From NCBI GenBank assembly GCA_038531945.1, contig JBCBBH010000004.1:285031-349030 (forward strand): a stretch of DNA of 64,000 bases, read 5' to 3'. The position numbers and the translations under genes are program-made. Source of the DNA: CALBPI01 sp038531945. Lineage in GTDB: Bacteria; Pseudomonadota; Gammaproteobacteria; Steroidobacterales; Woeseiaceae. A model generated the notes under the pieces. That model worked only from the letters and a program-made list of their open reading frames with translations. It ran no database searches and was not told the origin of the DNA. Positions 25,853 through 35,034 of the stretch are shown piece by piece; within the stretch, counting starts at the first letter, position 1; every line of letters begins with the position of its first letter.

Positions 25853-27214
25853 ATGTCAGAACAAGCCTTGTCCTCCACCCAGCGCGGCCCGCGCGCCAGC
25901 GATGACGTCCTGCATATCCCGGGCGAAGACGGACTGCCGTTTTTCGGTATGGCACGGCAATTCCTCGTGGATCCACGCGGAATGTCACACCGCATGCGCA
26001 CTACCTACGGCCCGGTTTACCGCCTCCGGTTCCTCGGCCAACGCACGGTGACGCTGAGCGGCGCCGACGCGCTGCAGCTCGTGTTACAGGACCGCGACAA
26101 GAACTTCTCCAGCGCAAAAGGCTGGGATCACTCGATCGGGCGGCTGTTTGCCCGTGGGCTCATGTTGATGGATTTCGACGAGCACCGTTTGCATCGGCGG
26201 ATGATGCAAGCCGCATTCAAGCGCGACGCGTTGAAGCATTACATGCAGTCGATGCATGACATCTCTCGACAACACCTGGAGCGATGGCGCGATGTGCGCG
26301 GGTTCAAGTTCTACCCGGCGATCAAACAACTCACTCTCGATAATGCGGCGGTCGCATTTCTCGGTCTCGAGCTCGATGCACAAGCCTACGCACTGAACCG
26401 CGACTTTGTCGATACTGTTGCCGCCTCGCTCGCCATAGTCCGTGTGCCGGTTCCGGGACTTTCGTTGTGGCGCGGCTTGAAGGCGCGCGAGCGGCTCGCC
26501 AACTTCTTCCAGTCTCAGATTCCTGAGCGTCGCGCCAGCAACATGCAAGACACGTTCGCTCGACTTTGCCATACGGTGGATGACGAAGGAAATCGTTACA
26601 GCGATTCGGACATCGTGAACCACATGATTTTCCTGATGATGGCCGCTCACGATACTGTCACCAGCTCACTGACAACCGCAGCGCATGCTCTTGCTGCTCA
26701 CCCGGAATGGCAAGAACGACTTCGCGAAGAGGCCGCGCCATTCGGTGATGACCCTATCGACTACGACCGGCTCGATCAGTTTAGCGATAGCGAAATGCTG
26801 TTCAATGAGGCGCTGCGCTTGTGGGGTCCGGTGCCCTACATCCCGCGTCGTAGCGTCCGCGAATTCGAATTCCAGGGTTTCCGCATTCCGGCCAATGTGC
26901 AGATCGCGGTTTCCCCGGACGGTGCGCATTATGATCCTTCAATCTGGCAGAACCCGGAACAGTTTGATCCTGATCGGTTCTCGGCCGAGCGCGCCGAGCA
27001 CAAGCAACATCCATTTGCATTTGCACCCTACGGCGGCGGCGCGCACAAGTGCATCGGTATGCACTTCGCTCAGATACTCGCCAAGGTTTTCTTGAGGGAT
27101 CTCGTCAATCGGTTTGATTTGGCCTTGCCTGAGGGGCACCGCTTGCGAATGCAACAAGTGCCGATTCCGAAACCGATGGATGGTCTCCCGCTTATTCTGA
27201 CGCCGCGTCGTTAG
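25853..27214 (+). CDS. Cytochrome P450
   Basis: The 453-residue P450 has the I-helix AAHDTVTSS, the ExxR pair in NEALRLWG and the heme-binding FAPYGGGAHKCIG with the axial Cys. It has no N-terminal membrane anchor, so it is soluble and needs a separate redox partner, which is not in the window. The ATG follows a GGAG site at six bases; the longer frame would include the operator. It shares a divergent promoter region with a TetR/beta-oxidation operon, suggesting hydroxylation of a fatty acid or terpenoid. The substrate is unknown. Confidence 0.92.
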   Translation: MSEQALSSTQRGPRASDDVLHIPGEDGLPFFGMARQFLVDPRGMSHRMRTTYGPVYRLRFLGQRTVTLSGADALQLVLQDRDKNFSSAKGWDHSIGRLFARGLMLMDFDEHRLHRRMMQAAFKRDALKHYMQSMHDISRQHLERWRDVRGFKFYPAIKQLTLDNAAVAFLGLELDAQAYALNRDFVDTVAASLAIVRVPVPGLSLWRGLKARERLANFFQSQIPERRASNMQDTFARLCHTVDDEGNRYSDSDIVNHMIFLMMAAHDTVTSSLTTAAHALAAHPEWQERLREEAAPFGDDPIDYDRLDQFSDSEMLFNEALRLWGPVPYIPRRSVREFEFQGFRIPANVQIAVSPDGAHYDPSIWQNPEQFDPDRFSAERAEHKQHPFAFAPYGGGAHKCIGMHFAQILAKVFLRDLVNRFDLALPEGHRLRMQQVPIPKPMDGLPLILTPRR

Positions 27215-27660
27215 CCAACTCGAGAACGCGCGCGGTCACGCAGTCGGAACACGCACTGCGCCTGCGCGCAAATCTGTTGATCACGTTGTTCGCCCAGAGA
27301 TGGGTCGAGAATATGTGACTCAGTAAACGCGGTTGATCCGGTTCGTCGAACGACTCGACCTTCTGCGTAGAACTTTTCGCCGGTTACCGGACGAATAAAG
27401 CTGGTCGATTGATTCACCGTAATCGACACCCGCTGCTGGTCCGTGCCTGAATGCGCGCAAAATGCACCCGCGATATCCAGCAAGCTCATTACGATGCCAC
27501 CATGCGCCATCCCGAGCGTGTTGGTATGTTGCTTCGACAGTGGCATTTCGATCAGCACAAAATTATTGTCGGTCGCGACCACCCGGAACCCAAGAAAATC
27601 CAGATACGTCCCCTCATAATCGGGAATGCCAAGCGCGTCGAGCGATCCCGGTTCCGTCAC
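27211..27660 (-). CDS. PaaI-type hotdog thioesterase
   Basis: The 149-residue hotdog-fold protein has the PaaI-like signature NTLGMAHGGIVMSLLDIAG, with the Gly-Gly and downstream Asp that position the water. It would hydrolyse an acyl-CoA and release CoA. The GTG start overlaps the crotonase stop by four bases (GTGA), and its own stop overlaps the P450 stop. It is the third gene of the icmF operon. A housekeeping role in clearing stalled CoA esters is likely but is inferred. Confidence 0.85.
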   Translation of the reverse strand: MTEPGSLDALGIPDYEGTYLDFLGFRVVATDNNFVLIEMPLSKQHTNTLGMAHGGIVMSLLDIAGAFCAHSGTDQQRVSITVNQSTSFIRPVTGEKFYAEGRVVRRTGSTAFTESHILDPSLGEQRDQQICAQAQCVFRLRDRARSRVG

Positions 27661-28424
27661 GACAAGAAATCCTTCAGTCGGTCGTTGGTATCACGAATCT
27701 CGTACTGCGACTGCGCCTCGAGCGCCAGACCGGCTTCCAGCGGCAGTCCTTCGCTGCGCCTCCACAGATCCTTGTAAGCCGCGAGCACATCCGGGCTGTT
27801 CGACAGCACCGCTTCGATTTGAGTCTCAACGAGCGCATCCAGTTCCGAGGCCGCGCATACGCCGTTAACGAGACCCCAATCGTGCGCTTTTGTCGCAGTG
27901 AACGAACGTGCCGTGAGCGCCAGGTACCGTGCCCGTGCATAGCCGATCCTCCGAGGCAGACGCTGCGACATCCCCCAGGTAGGTCGGACGCCCCACTTCA
28001 CATGGGTGTCGCCGAGTTTCGCGTCATCAGCCGCAAACAACAGATCGCACCCGAGCGCCAGCTCCAAAGCGCCGGTAAAGCAGTGACCGTTCAGCTTACC
28101 GATCACAACCTGCGGCATGCGACTCATGCAATCGAGCGCGCGACGCGCCGGGATGTCGAGAATGTCGCCGACCATACCGCCCGTCAGCCTGCGTCCGCCG
28201 AGCGCCTTCAGATCAACCCCTGCGGAAAATGCCCGTCCCGCGCCGGTCAGAACGACCACGCGCAGCGATTCATCGAGCGCCGCCGAATCCAGCTCGTCTG
28301 CCAATCGGTTCAGCATCTCCGGAGTCAGTGCATTGAGTGCATCCGGGCGATTGAGCGTGAGTGTGAGGACCGCGCCTGCCCGTGTTGCGAGAAGGTGCGA
28401 ATCTTGAGTTTGATCGTCACTCAT
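27657..28424 (-). CDS. Enoyl-CoA hydratase/isomerase family protein
   Basis: The 255-residue crotonase carries GHCFTGALELALGCD, which keeps the first catalytic Glu, while the second site reads KWGVRPTWGMSQRL without the usual Glu. This suggests an isomerase, hydrolase or decarboxylase variant rather than a plain hydratase. It starts six bases after the icmF stop and overlaps the thioesterase start, so it belongs to the icmF operon and probably acts on butyryl or branched C4-C5 CoA esters, by context only. Confidence 0.85.
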   Translation of the reverse strand: MSDDQTQDSHLLATRAGAVLTLTLNRPDALNALTPEMLNRLADELDSAALDESLRVVVLTGAGRAFSAGVDLKALGGRRLTGGMVGDILDIPARRALDCMSRMPQVVIGKLNGHCFTGALELALGCDLLFAADDAKLGDTHVKWGVRPTWGMSQRLPRRIGYARARYLALTARSFTATKAHDWGLVNGVCAASELDALVETQIEAVLSNSPDVLAAYKDLWRRSEGLPLEAGLALEAQSQYEIRDTNDRLKDFLS

Positions 28425-28430
28425 GGGCTT

Positions 28431-31400
28431 TTACATGTTCCGGCGATATTCGCCGCCAACGTCGTACAACGCGCCCGATATCTGACCGAGCGAGCAGACC
28501 TGAACCGCCTGCATCAGCGCAGCGAACACATTGCCGCGGTCGCGCGCGACCTGCTGGAGCGACGCAAGCGCCTCGTCGGTTTGTGTTGCAGCGTTGGCCT
28601 GAAACGTTCTGACCGATCGAATTTGTTGGTGCTTCTCGTCATCGGTTGACCGAATGAGCTCAAGCTCATGGATCTCATCCTCTTGCCCTTCGGGCGGCAG
28701 AAACGTGTTGACACCGATCAACGGCAGACTGCCATCGTGCTTCTTGCTCTCATAGTACAGACTTTCTTCCTGAATCTTACCGCGTTGATACATCGTATCC
28801 ATTGCACCGAGCACACCGCCGCGTTCGGAGATTCGCTCGAATTCCTGGTAGACCGCCTCCTCGACCAAGTCCGTCAATGCATCAACAATGTATGAACCCT
28901 GCCATGGGTTCTCACAGAAGTTGAGTCCGAGTTCACGGTTGATAATTAGCTGGATGGCTACCGCTCGACGAACTGATTGCTCGGTCGGCGTCGTAATCGC
29001 TTCATCAAAGGCATTGGTGTGGAGCGAGTTGCAGTTATCGAACAAGGCATACATCGCCTGCAGCGTCGTCCGAATGTCATTAAAACTAATCTCTTGCGCG
29101 TGCAGACTACGCCCTGAAGTCTGAACGTGATATTTCATCATCTGACTGCGAGCGCTGGCGCCATATCGTTCGCGCATCGCTCTCGCCCAGATACGCCGTG
29201 CAACACGCCCAATGACCGTGTACTCGGGGTCCATTCCGTTCGAGAAAAAGAATGAAAGGTTCGGTGCAAAGTCGTCAATGTCCATCCCTCGAGCGAGATA
29301 GTATTCGACGATCGTGAAGCCATTCGATAGCGTGAAGGCGAGCTGCGAAATCGGGTTCGCTCCTGCTTCTGCGATGTGGTAGCCGCTGATCGACACGCTG
29401 TAGTAGTTGCGCACTTCGTGGTCGATAAAAAACTGCTGCACGTCCCCCATCATCTTCATCGCAAACTCTGTAGAAAAAATACAGGTGTTTTGCGCCTGAT
29501 CTTCTTTCAGGATATCCGCCTGCACGGTGCCGCGAACGGTCTTGAGTGTGCGAGCCTTGATGTCCGCATAGGTCGATGCATCGACCACTGCATGCCCCGG
29601 CACGCCAAGCAATCGAATACCCAAGCCGTTGTGACCCTCCGGCAACTCACCGTCGTAGGCCGGGCGCTCACGTTCGGCGAACCATTCATCGGTTCGCTGA
29701 TTGGCCGCTGTCCATCCATCGCTGTCATCGAGATACTTCTCGACCTGCTGGTCGATCGCCGTGTTCATAAAGAAGGCCAGGATGATCGGCGCTGGCCCGT
29801 TAATGGTCATCGACACCGAGGTCGTCGGCGCACACAGGTCAAATCCAGAGTACAGCTTCTTCATATCGTCGACCGTTGCGATCGATACGCCGGAGTTTCC
29901 GACCTTACCGAAAATGTCGGGTCGCTCGTGTGGATCTTCGCCATACAGAGTGACCGAATCAAACGCGGTCGACAGTCGAGCCGCCGGCTGCCCCTTCGAC
30001 AGGAAATGGAACCGACGATTGGTGCGCTCCGGTGTGCCTTCTCCGGCGAACATGCGAATCGGATCCTCACCGGTTCGCCGGTAAGGATAGACACCACCCG
30101 TGTACGGGTAAGCACCCGGCAGGTTTTCCTTCATCAGGAACCGCAATTGCTCGCCCCAATGCTCCGTTCGCGGTGGCGCAATTTTTGGAATTTTCTGGTG
30201 GCTCAGGGTTTCTCGATAATTGTCCCCTGTGATTGTCTTGCCGCGCACTGTGTACTCGAACTGATCGCTCAAGACACCCTGACGACGTGCCGGCCACTCA
30301 TCCAGCAAACGCAACGCTTCGCCACTCAGGTCACCGATCGCTTCCTGATAACGCTGGCGCAACGTCAACAGGCTAGCATCGCCACTTTCGGTCAAAGCTT
30401 CCGGTGTATACCGCTCTCGAATGCGCGGCAGCTTCGGATCCTCGAGCGCCTTCAGCGATTCGTAATAGTGCTGCGCCGCGCTCGCGCGTTCCGCCTCAGA
30501 CTCGGTCGACGCATTGATCGAACGACCTTGCTCGGCAATTTCCGCAAGGTAGCGTTGACGTGCGCCGGGTATCAACGCCGTGGCGCGTGGCTCTTTGTCG
30601 CCGATTTTGATTGCCGGCGTCCAACGCTCGGACTCGAGATGCAATTTACCTGAAAGTCTCTGGCACAACTGGCTGAACATCCAGGTCAACCCTGGATCAT
30701 TGAATTGACTCGCGATTGTCGGGTAAACCGGCACCGCATCGTCAGCGAGTTGAAATTCCAGTCGGTTACGCTTCCATTGCTTGCGTATGTCGCGAAGTGC
30801 ATCTTCAGCGCCTCGCTTGTCGTACTTGTTCAGAACAACGAGATCTGCGAAATCCAGCATGTCGATCTTTTCGAGTTGGCTCGCAGCGCCATAGTCCGAC
30901 GTCATCACGTACATGGAGAAATCGACCAGATCAACAATCTGGCTGTCGCTTTGTCCAATCCCCGCGGTTTCCACGATGACCAGATCGAACCCCGAATGGC
31001 GAAGAAACGCAACGATGTCGCCGAGCATCTCACTGGTTGCCAAATGCTGACGCCGAGTCGCAATCGAGCGCATAAACAAATTCGGGTGCCGCAGAGTGTT
31101 CATTCGGATGCGGTCACCGAGCAGTGCGCCACCGGTTCTGCGACGGGTCGGATCAACCGCAACAACAGCGATTCGACGATCCGGAAAATACTGGGTGAAG
31201 CGATTCAGCAACTCATCGGTCACGCTCGACTTGCCTGCGCCGCCAGTGCCTGTAATTCCAAGCACCGGGACCGACCCTGACAGTGACCAGCTCTTGCGTA
31301 GCTTCGCAAGCGCATCTTCATCGAACCGTTGTTGCTCGATGGCAGAGATCATCGATGCCAGCTCGGCCATCTCGCCGGTGTTATTCGCGCCGTCACGCTG

Positions 31401-31865
31401 CTCGCGGGCGGCGAGTGTCCTGGCGATGAGATCCTCGATCATGGCATCAAGGCCCAGGTTCATACCGTCATTCGGATGGTAGATTCGGGCGACGCCATAC
31501 TGCATCAAATCGGTGATCTCCTCGGGCGTGATCGTACCGCCACCACCACCGAACACTTGAATATGCGACGCTCCATGTTCTGCCAACATGTCCACCATGT
31601 AGCGGAAATACTCGTTGTGACCCCCTTGATAAGAGCTGATCGCAATACCGTCGGCATCTTCCTGGATAGCAGCGCGAACGACGTCTGCAACGCTGCGGTT
31701 GTGCCCAAGATGAATCACTTCCGCCCCTTTGCTCTGGATGAGGCGTCTCATGATATTGATCGCGGCATCGTGGCCGTCGAACAACGAGGCAGCAGTGACG
31801 AAACGTAGGGGTACCGAACTGAGATTCTTTGCAGCAGCGGCAGCCTGGCTGGCAACAACGCTCAT
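28431..31865 (-). CDS. icmF: Fused isobutyryl-CoA mutase (IcmF)
   Basis: The 1144-residue protein has the IcmF domain order. A B12-binding domain spans about residues 18-145 with SLFDGHDAA, where His binds cobalt. A MeaB/ArgK-like G-protein chaperone spans about 200-410 with Walker A GTGGAGKS and NKYD. The mutase TIM-barrel domain runs from about 560 to the end. In IRMFAGEG near residue 606 Phe stands where methylmalonyl-CoA mutase has Tyr, as in isobutyryl-CoA mutases. It interconverts isobutyryl-CoA and butyryl-CoA. The ATG at 31865 has GGAGG five bases upstream; the GTG two codons earlier does not. Confidence 0.93.
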   Translation of the reverse strand: MSVVASQAAAAAKNLSSVPLRFVTAASLFDGHDAAINIMRRLIQSKGAEVIHLGHNRSVADVVRAAIQEDADGIAISSYQGGHNEYFRYMVDMLAEHGASHIQVFGGGGGTITPEEITDLMQYGVARIYHPNDGMNLGLDAMIEDLIARTLAAREQRDGANNTGEMAELASMISAIEQQRFDEDALAKLRKSWSLSGSVPVLGITGTGGAGKSSVTDELLNRFTQYFPDRRIAVVAVDPTRRRTGGALLGDRIRMNTLRHPNLFMRSIATRRQHLATSEMLGDIVAFLRHSGFDLVIVETAGIGQSDSQIVDLVDFSMYVMTSDYGAASQLEKIDMLDFADLVVLNKYDKRGAEDALRDIRKQWKRNRLEFQLADDAVPVYPTIASQFNDPGLTWMFSQLCQRLSGKLHLESERWTPAIKIGDKEPRATALIPGARQRYLAEIAEQGRSINASTESEAERASAAQHYYESLKALEDPKLPRIRERYTPEALTESGDASLLTLRQRYQEAIGDLSGEALRLLDEWPARRQGVLSDQFEYTVRGKTITGDNYRETLSHQKIPKIAPPRTEHWGEQLRFLMKENLPGAYPYTGGVYPYRRTGEDPIRMFAGEGTPERTNRRFHFLSKGQPAARLSTAFDSVTLYGEDPHERPDIFGKVGNSGVSIATVDDMKKLYSGFDLCAPTTSVSMTINGPAPIILAFFMNTAIDQQVEKYLDDSDGWTAANQRTDEWFAERERPAYDGELPEGHNGLGIRLLGVPGHAVVDASTYADIKARTLKTVRGTVQADILKEDQAQNTCIFSTEFAMKMMGDVQQFFIDHEVRNYYSVSISGYHIAEAGANPISQLAFTLSNGFTIVEYYLARGMDIDDFAPNLSFFFSNGMDPEYTVIGRVARRIWARAMRERYGASARSQMMKYHVQTSGRSLHAQEISFNDIRTTLQAMYALFDNCNSLHTNAFDEAITTPTEQSVRRAVAIQLIINRELGLNFCENPWQGSYIVDALTDLVEEAVYQEFERISERGGVLGAMDTMYQRGKIQEESLYYESKKHDGSLPLIGVNTFLPPEGQEDEIHELELIRSTDDEKHQQIRSVRTFQANAATQTDEALASLQQVARDRGNVFAALMQAVQVCSLGQISGALYDVGGEYRRNM

Positions 31866-31917
31866 GCGCACCTCCGGGCAGTCGAGACAGGGAGAGACGG
31901 GCCACGCTGGTTGCCCG

Positions 31918-31935
31918 TTTTAATCTGCATTAAAA
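31918..31935. promoter_or_regulatory. Candidate TetR operator between icmF and its regulator
   Basis: TTTTAAT-CTGC-ATTAAAA is a perfect 7-bp inverted repeat in the 79-base region between divergent icmF and a TetR gene. It ends nine bases before the TetR start. The position and symmetry fit an autoregulated TetR operator. Confidence 0.5.
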
Positions 31936-31944
31936 TACGGAACG

Positions 31945-32541
31945 ATGGTCACGAATTCAACCAAATCGACCACGCCCGCCTTCGGCGACAAGCGCGAGAT
32001 GTTGCTGCGTGCAGCGGCCCGTTGTTTCAACGAAAAAGGCTACAGCGGCACGTCGTTGAAAGACGTCAGCCAGCAGCTCGGCCTTACAGACGCCGCCATT
32101 TATTACTATATCGATGGCAAACAACAGTTGGTCTACGAATGCTACAAGCGCGCTGCGGCGATCGGAAAAGCTGCTTTGGATCACGCGATCGAGGCCGGTG
32201 GTTGCGGCTTCGAGATTGCTAACGGGTACCTCGAGCGGCACGTCGCAGCGCATTGTGGTGCGGCAGGACCGATTGCGATCATGAGCGAGATTCCGTCTCT
32301 TCGTCCCACGGACAGAGAGCATATTCTTCAATTATCTCGGGAACATAGCTCACGATTCGAGAAAGTACTGGAGAAAGGGATCGATGATGGCAGTATTCGA
32401 GACTGCGACGTGCGAATGACCGGCAACGCGATCATGGGTGCTATCAATTGGATTCCAAAATGGTTTCATGGAGACATGCAGACGGCGGCGCGCGTGGAAC
32501 AGACATTCTCGAGCTACCTGATGCGCGGCCTCGCCCCGTGA
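31945..32541 (+). CDS. TetR-family transcriptional regulator
   Basis: The 198-residue regulator has an N-terminal helix-turn-helix (SLKDVSQQLGLTDAAIYYY) followed by a helical ligand domain. It is divergent from icmF, with a palindrome between them, so it probably represses both itself and the icmF-crotonase-thioesterase operon. Acyl-CoA-responsive TetR proteins are common beside such genes. Its stop overlaps the start of the next gene as GTGA, so an outer-membrane-type protein is coupled to it. Confidence 0.88.
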   Translation: MVTNSTKSTTPAFGDKREMLLRAAARCFNEKGYSGTSLKDVSQQLGLTDAAIYYYIDGKQQLVYECYKRAAAIGKAALDHAIEAGGCGFEIANGYLERHVAAHCGAAGPIAIMSEIPSLRPTDREHILQLSREHSSRFEKVLEKGIDDGSIRDCDVRMTGNAIMGAINWIPKWFHGDMQTAARVEQTFSSYLMRGLAP

Positions 32542-33437
32542 CTCGCGCATTGCTGCCGCTGGCGCTGATGATCGGCTGCCTGTTGGCGCCGCAGGCCCGA
32601 ACACAAGCGATGCAGGTCCCAGACAGCGGCAACCAGGCAAAGGGCTTACCGCTTTGGGAGATCGGTGCGGGTTTCGGCGGCGCTTACACCCCGGACTACC
32701 CTGGCGCGGTGTCCGAGACAGCCCGTGGGCTGCCCCTGCCTGTCGTGATCTACCGAGGAGATTTCTTGCGCATCGGTGACGGTAGCGTCGCATCGGGTCG
32801 ACTGTTTCAGGATGACCGCTACCAACTCGATATCAGCCTTAATGGCTCCTTCGACGCCGAAAGTGACGACGTCGGCGCCCGCGCAGGGATGCCGGATCTT
32901 GGATTCGTCTTCGAGGTCGGCCCTGAGTTGGAGGTGCAGCTCGTTCAATCCAGTGACGGTATGCGTCGCCTGAAATTTGAGCTGCCGGTTCGGGCAGCCT
33001 TTTCGTTTGACGACGATGGGCTCCGTGACCGTGGATTCGTGACCAGTCCGGAGCTGCAATATGAACATGAATTCGCGGACCGTCGCTTCGAGTGGTCGCT
33101 CAGTGTGGCACCGTCTTTCGCGACCGAGTCTCTTCAGTCCTATTTCTTCGATGTCAGACCTGAGTTTGCGACAGAAACACGAGCGGCATTCGAGGCATCC
33201 GGCGGGTACTTGCAAACGCGTATCGGACTGGGATTGCAATGGCGAGGCGACGGTCGCTTTGCCGCCGCCGGCGTGAGCTATTCGCTCTTCAACGGGAGCG
33301 CCAACCGAGACTCACCCCTGTTTGAGCAAGACTATGGAATCAGCATTGGCGTGATTTTTGTGCAGCGGCTTTGGCAGAGCAAAAAACGGGTCAAGCCTCG
33401 TCAAACAACGAAGCCATCGAAAACTCAGGATCGTTGA
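32538..33437 (+). CDS. MipA/OmpV-like outer membrane protein
   Basis: The 299-residue protein has a Sec signal (RALLPLALMIGCLLAPQ) and then a strand-rich barrel-like sequence: WEIGAGFGGAYTPDYPGA at the start, repeated alternating stretches, and a final SIGVIFVQRLW before a basic tail. These are features of the MipA/OmpV family. The GTG start overlaps the TetR stop. The last 47 bases overlap the 3' end of the convergent crotonase gene, and the basic C-terminal tail after the last strand is unusual because outer-membrane barrels normally end in an aromatic residue. The function of the family is poorly defined. Confidence 0.75.
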   Translation: MTRALLPLALMIGCLLAPQARTQAMQVPDSGNQAKGLPLWEIGAGFGGAYTPDYPGAVSETARGLPLPVVIYRGDFLRIGDGSVASGRLFQDDRYQLDISLNGSFDAESDDVGARAGMPDLGFVFEVGPELEVQLVQSSDGMRRLKFELPVRAAFSFDDDGLRDRGFVTSPELQYEHEFADRRFEWSLSVAPSFATESLQSYFFDVRPEFATETRAAFEASGGYLQTRIGLGLQWRGDGRFAAAGVSYSLFNGSANRDSPLFEQDYGISIGVIFVQRLWQSKKRVKPRQTTKPSKTQDR

Positions 33438-34221
33438 ATTCGGGCGCGCGCTTTTGCAAATTCGCCATAACGGCCTCACGCTGATTGGGTGACTGCAGCA
33501 TCGCCCATTGCGCCTTGGCCTCAAGCTTCAGCGCAGACTCAGCGGGCGCATCGCAAGCGTGGTCCAACAGCCCTTTGACGGCACGGATGGCATCAGGAGA
33601 TCGGGACGCAATGGCCGTTGCGAGTTCCAGCGCGCGCGCCGACGGATTCTCGACCACCTCAGTCAGCAAGCCGTACTGAAGGGCCTGCTCGGCATCGACG
33701 ATCTCCGATGTCCAGGAAAGACGTTTCAATACATCTCTTCGAACGACCCCACGCAGCACAGCGGTCATCCCCATATCCGGAACCAACCCCCATTTACTCT
33801 CCATAATCGATAGCCGCGTGTCGGCGGCACCAATCCGAATATCGGCGCCAGACGCGATTTGGAAGCCACCACCAAAACACACCCCTTCGATCACCGCGAT
33901 CACGGGAATTTCCATCGCATGCCAAACCCATACGGGATGCTGGAAGCGATTTGCGGGCGTGCCGTGCAGCCCGGTAAATGCTTGCGTCGGAAAATCACTT
34001 AATGCGTTGGCACCCATCCCCGAAACGTCGAGTCCGGCACTGAAGTTGGCGCCCGCGCCTCGAAGAACCACTGCTCGGACATCCGAGCGTGCTGCCAGCG
34101 CTTCTCCGGTGTCACTGATCGCATCGAACATCTCCGGGTCGAGCGCATTCATCTTGTCCGGCCGGTTCAGCGTCACGGTCGCGACATGGTCCACTACTTC
34201 GACTAGAACTCGATTTCCCAT
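33391..34221 (-). CDS. Enoyl-CoA hydratase/isomerase family protein
   Basis: The 276-residue crotonase has EGVCFGGGFQIASGAD for the oxyanion hole and IMESKWGLVPDMGMT for the second active-site segment, the pattern of a large subgroup annotated simply as crotonase/enoyl-CoA hydratase. The specificity cannot be read. A TATAAT box on the minus strand at 34250-34255 is correctly placed for its promoter. It is monocistronic and convergent with the MipA-like gene, whose 3' end it overlaps. Confidence 0.88.
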   Translation of the reverse strand: MGNRVLVEVVDHVATVTLNRPDKMNALDPEMFDAISDTGEALAARSDVRAVVLRGAGANFSAGLDVSGMGANALSDFPTQAFTGLHGTPANRFQHPVWVWHAMEIPVIAVIEGVCFGGGFQIASGADIRIGAADTRLSIMESKWGLVPDMGMTAVLRGVVRRDVLKRLSWTSEIVDAEQALQYGLLTEVVENPSARALELATAIASRSPDAIRAVKGLLDHACDAPAESALKLEAKAQWAMLQSPNQREAVMANLQKRAPEFNDPEFSMASLFDEA

Positions 34222-34296
34222 TTAGTGTCTCCAGAACATTTGCGCGGGTATTATAGCCGTGTACAGGACACTTCTTATTCAAAGGTACGAGATCGC

Positions 34297-35025
34297 ATGC
34301 GCAGATCGTCACTATTGGCTTTTATCTGGGTTGCCAGCCTCACCGGCTGTGCACCAGTCACGCAGTCCACCGCACCGGTTATCGAGTCCGGTTCGGGTGA
34401 TGTACAAGTTGTGGTTGAGTCGGGCCCTGCCGAAGGCAGTGAGCGATTTGCCATCGTGCCCGCCAGCAGTCGCATTACGGTCCTGACGTTCCGGTCTGGC
34501 CCGATGGCAAGACTCGGTCATAATCACGTGATTACGAGCTCCGCGCTAACGGGTTCCGTGTGGGTCGCACCCTCGCTTGAGGAAACGCTTGCCAGAATCG
34601 TGTTGCCGGTAGAATCACTCACGGTCGACGATGCAGCAGCGAGAGCCGAGGAAGGCGAAGAGTTTGCGGCCCCGGTACCGGAAAAAGACGCCGTGGCGAC
34701 ACGCAACAACATGCTGGGTGAGGATTTGCTAAACGCCGGTAGCCACGCATTCGTTCGCGCGACCTGTGGAGCGCTGGATTTTGAGTCGGATCCGTCCACA
34801 GCGCTATGCGATGTGTCGATCGCCGGCGTGACCGTGGCGCTGCGCATGCCGATTTCGTTTCAGCAGGATGACAATCAACTCACGGTCCGTGGGGAAGCAA
34901 CGATAACGCACGAACAACTTGGGTTGACGCCATTCTCAGCAGCGGGCGGTGCCGTCCGTGTTGCCGATGGCATGACCATCCGCTACGAAATCAACGCGCA
35001 GCGTTTGTCCCGTGCCCGTGATTGA
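34297..35025 (+). CDS. YceI-family lipoprotein
   Basis: The 242-residue protein has a lipoprotein signal ending in ASLTGC, then a YceI-like domain with MARLGHNHVITSSALTG and the closing TPFSAAGGAVRVADGMTIRYE. YceI proteins are periplasmic lipocalin-like folds that bind isoprenoids or fatty amides. Lipid anchoring is seen in some members. The ATG at 34297 begins the signal. It is alone between a divergent crotonase and a convergent MaoC gene. The ligand is unknown. Confidence 0.83.
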   Translation: MRRSSLLAFIWVASLTGCAPVTQSTAPVIESGSGDVQVVVESGPAEGSERFAIVPASSRITVLTFRSGPMARLGHNHVITSSALTGSVWVAPSLEETLARIVLPVESLTVDDAAARAEEGEEFAAPVPEKDAVATRNNMLGEDLLNAGSHAFVRATCGALDFESDPSTALCDVSIAGVTVALRMPISFQQDDNQLTVRGEATITHEQLGLTPFSAAGGAVRVADGMTIRYEINAQRLSRARD

Positions 35026-35034
35026 ACACTGAGG

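Noticed and set aside
27462..28649. 395-codon plus-strand open frame opposite the crotonase and thioesterase genes
   Set aside because: It is antisense to well-supported genes, matches no family I know, and such long antisense frames are expected from the third-position bias of GC-rich genes.
29376..30653. 425-codon plus-strand open frame opposite icmF
   Set aside because: Antisense shadow of icmF with Arg/His-rich composition and no recognisable motif.
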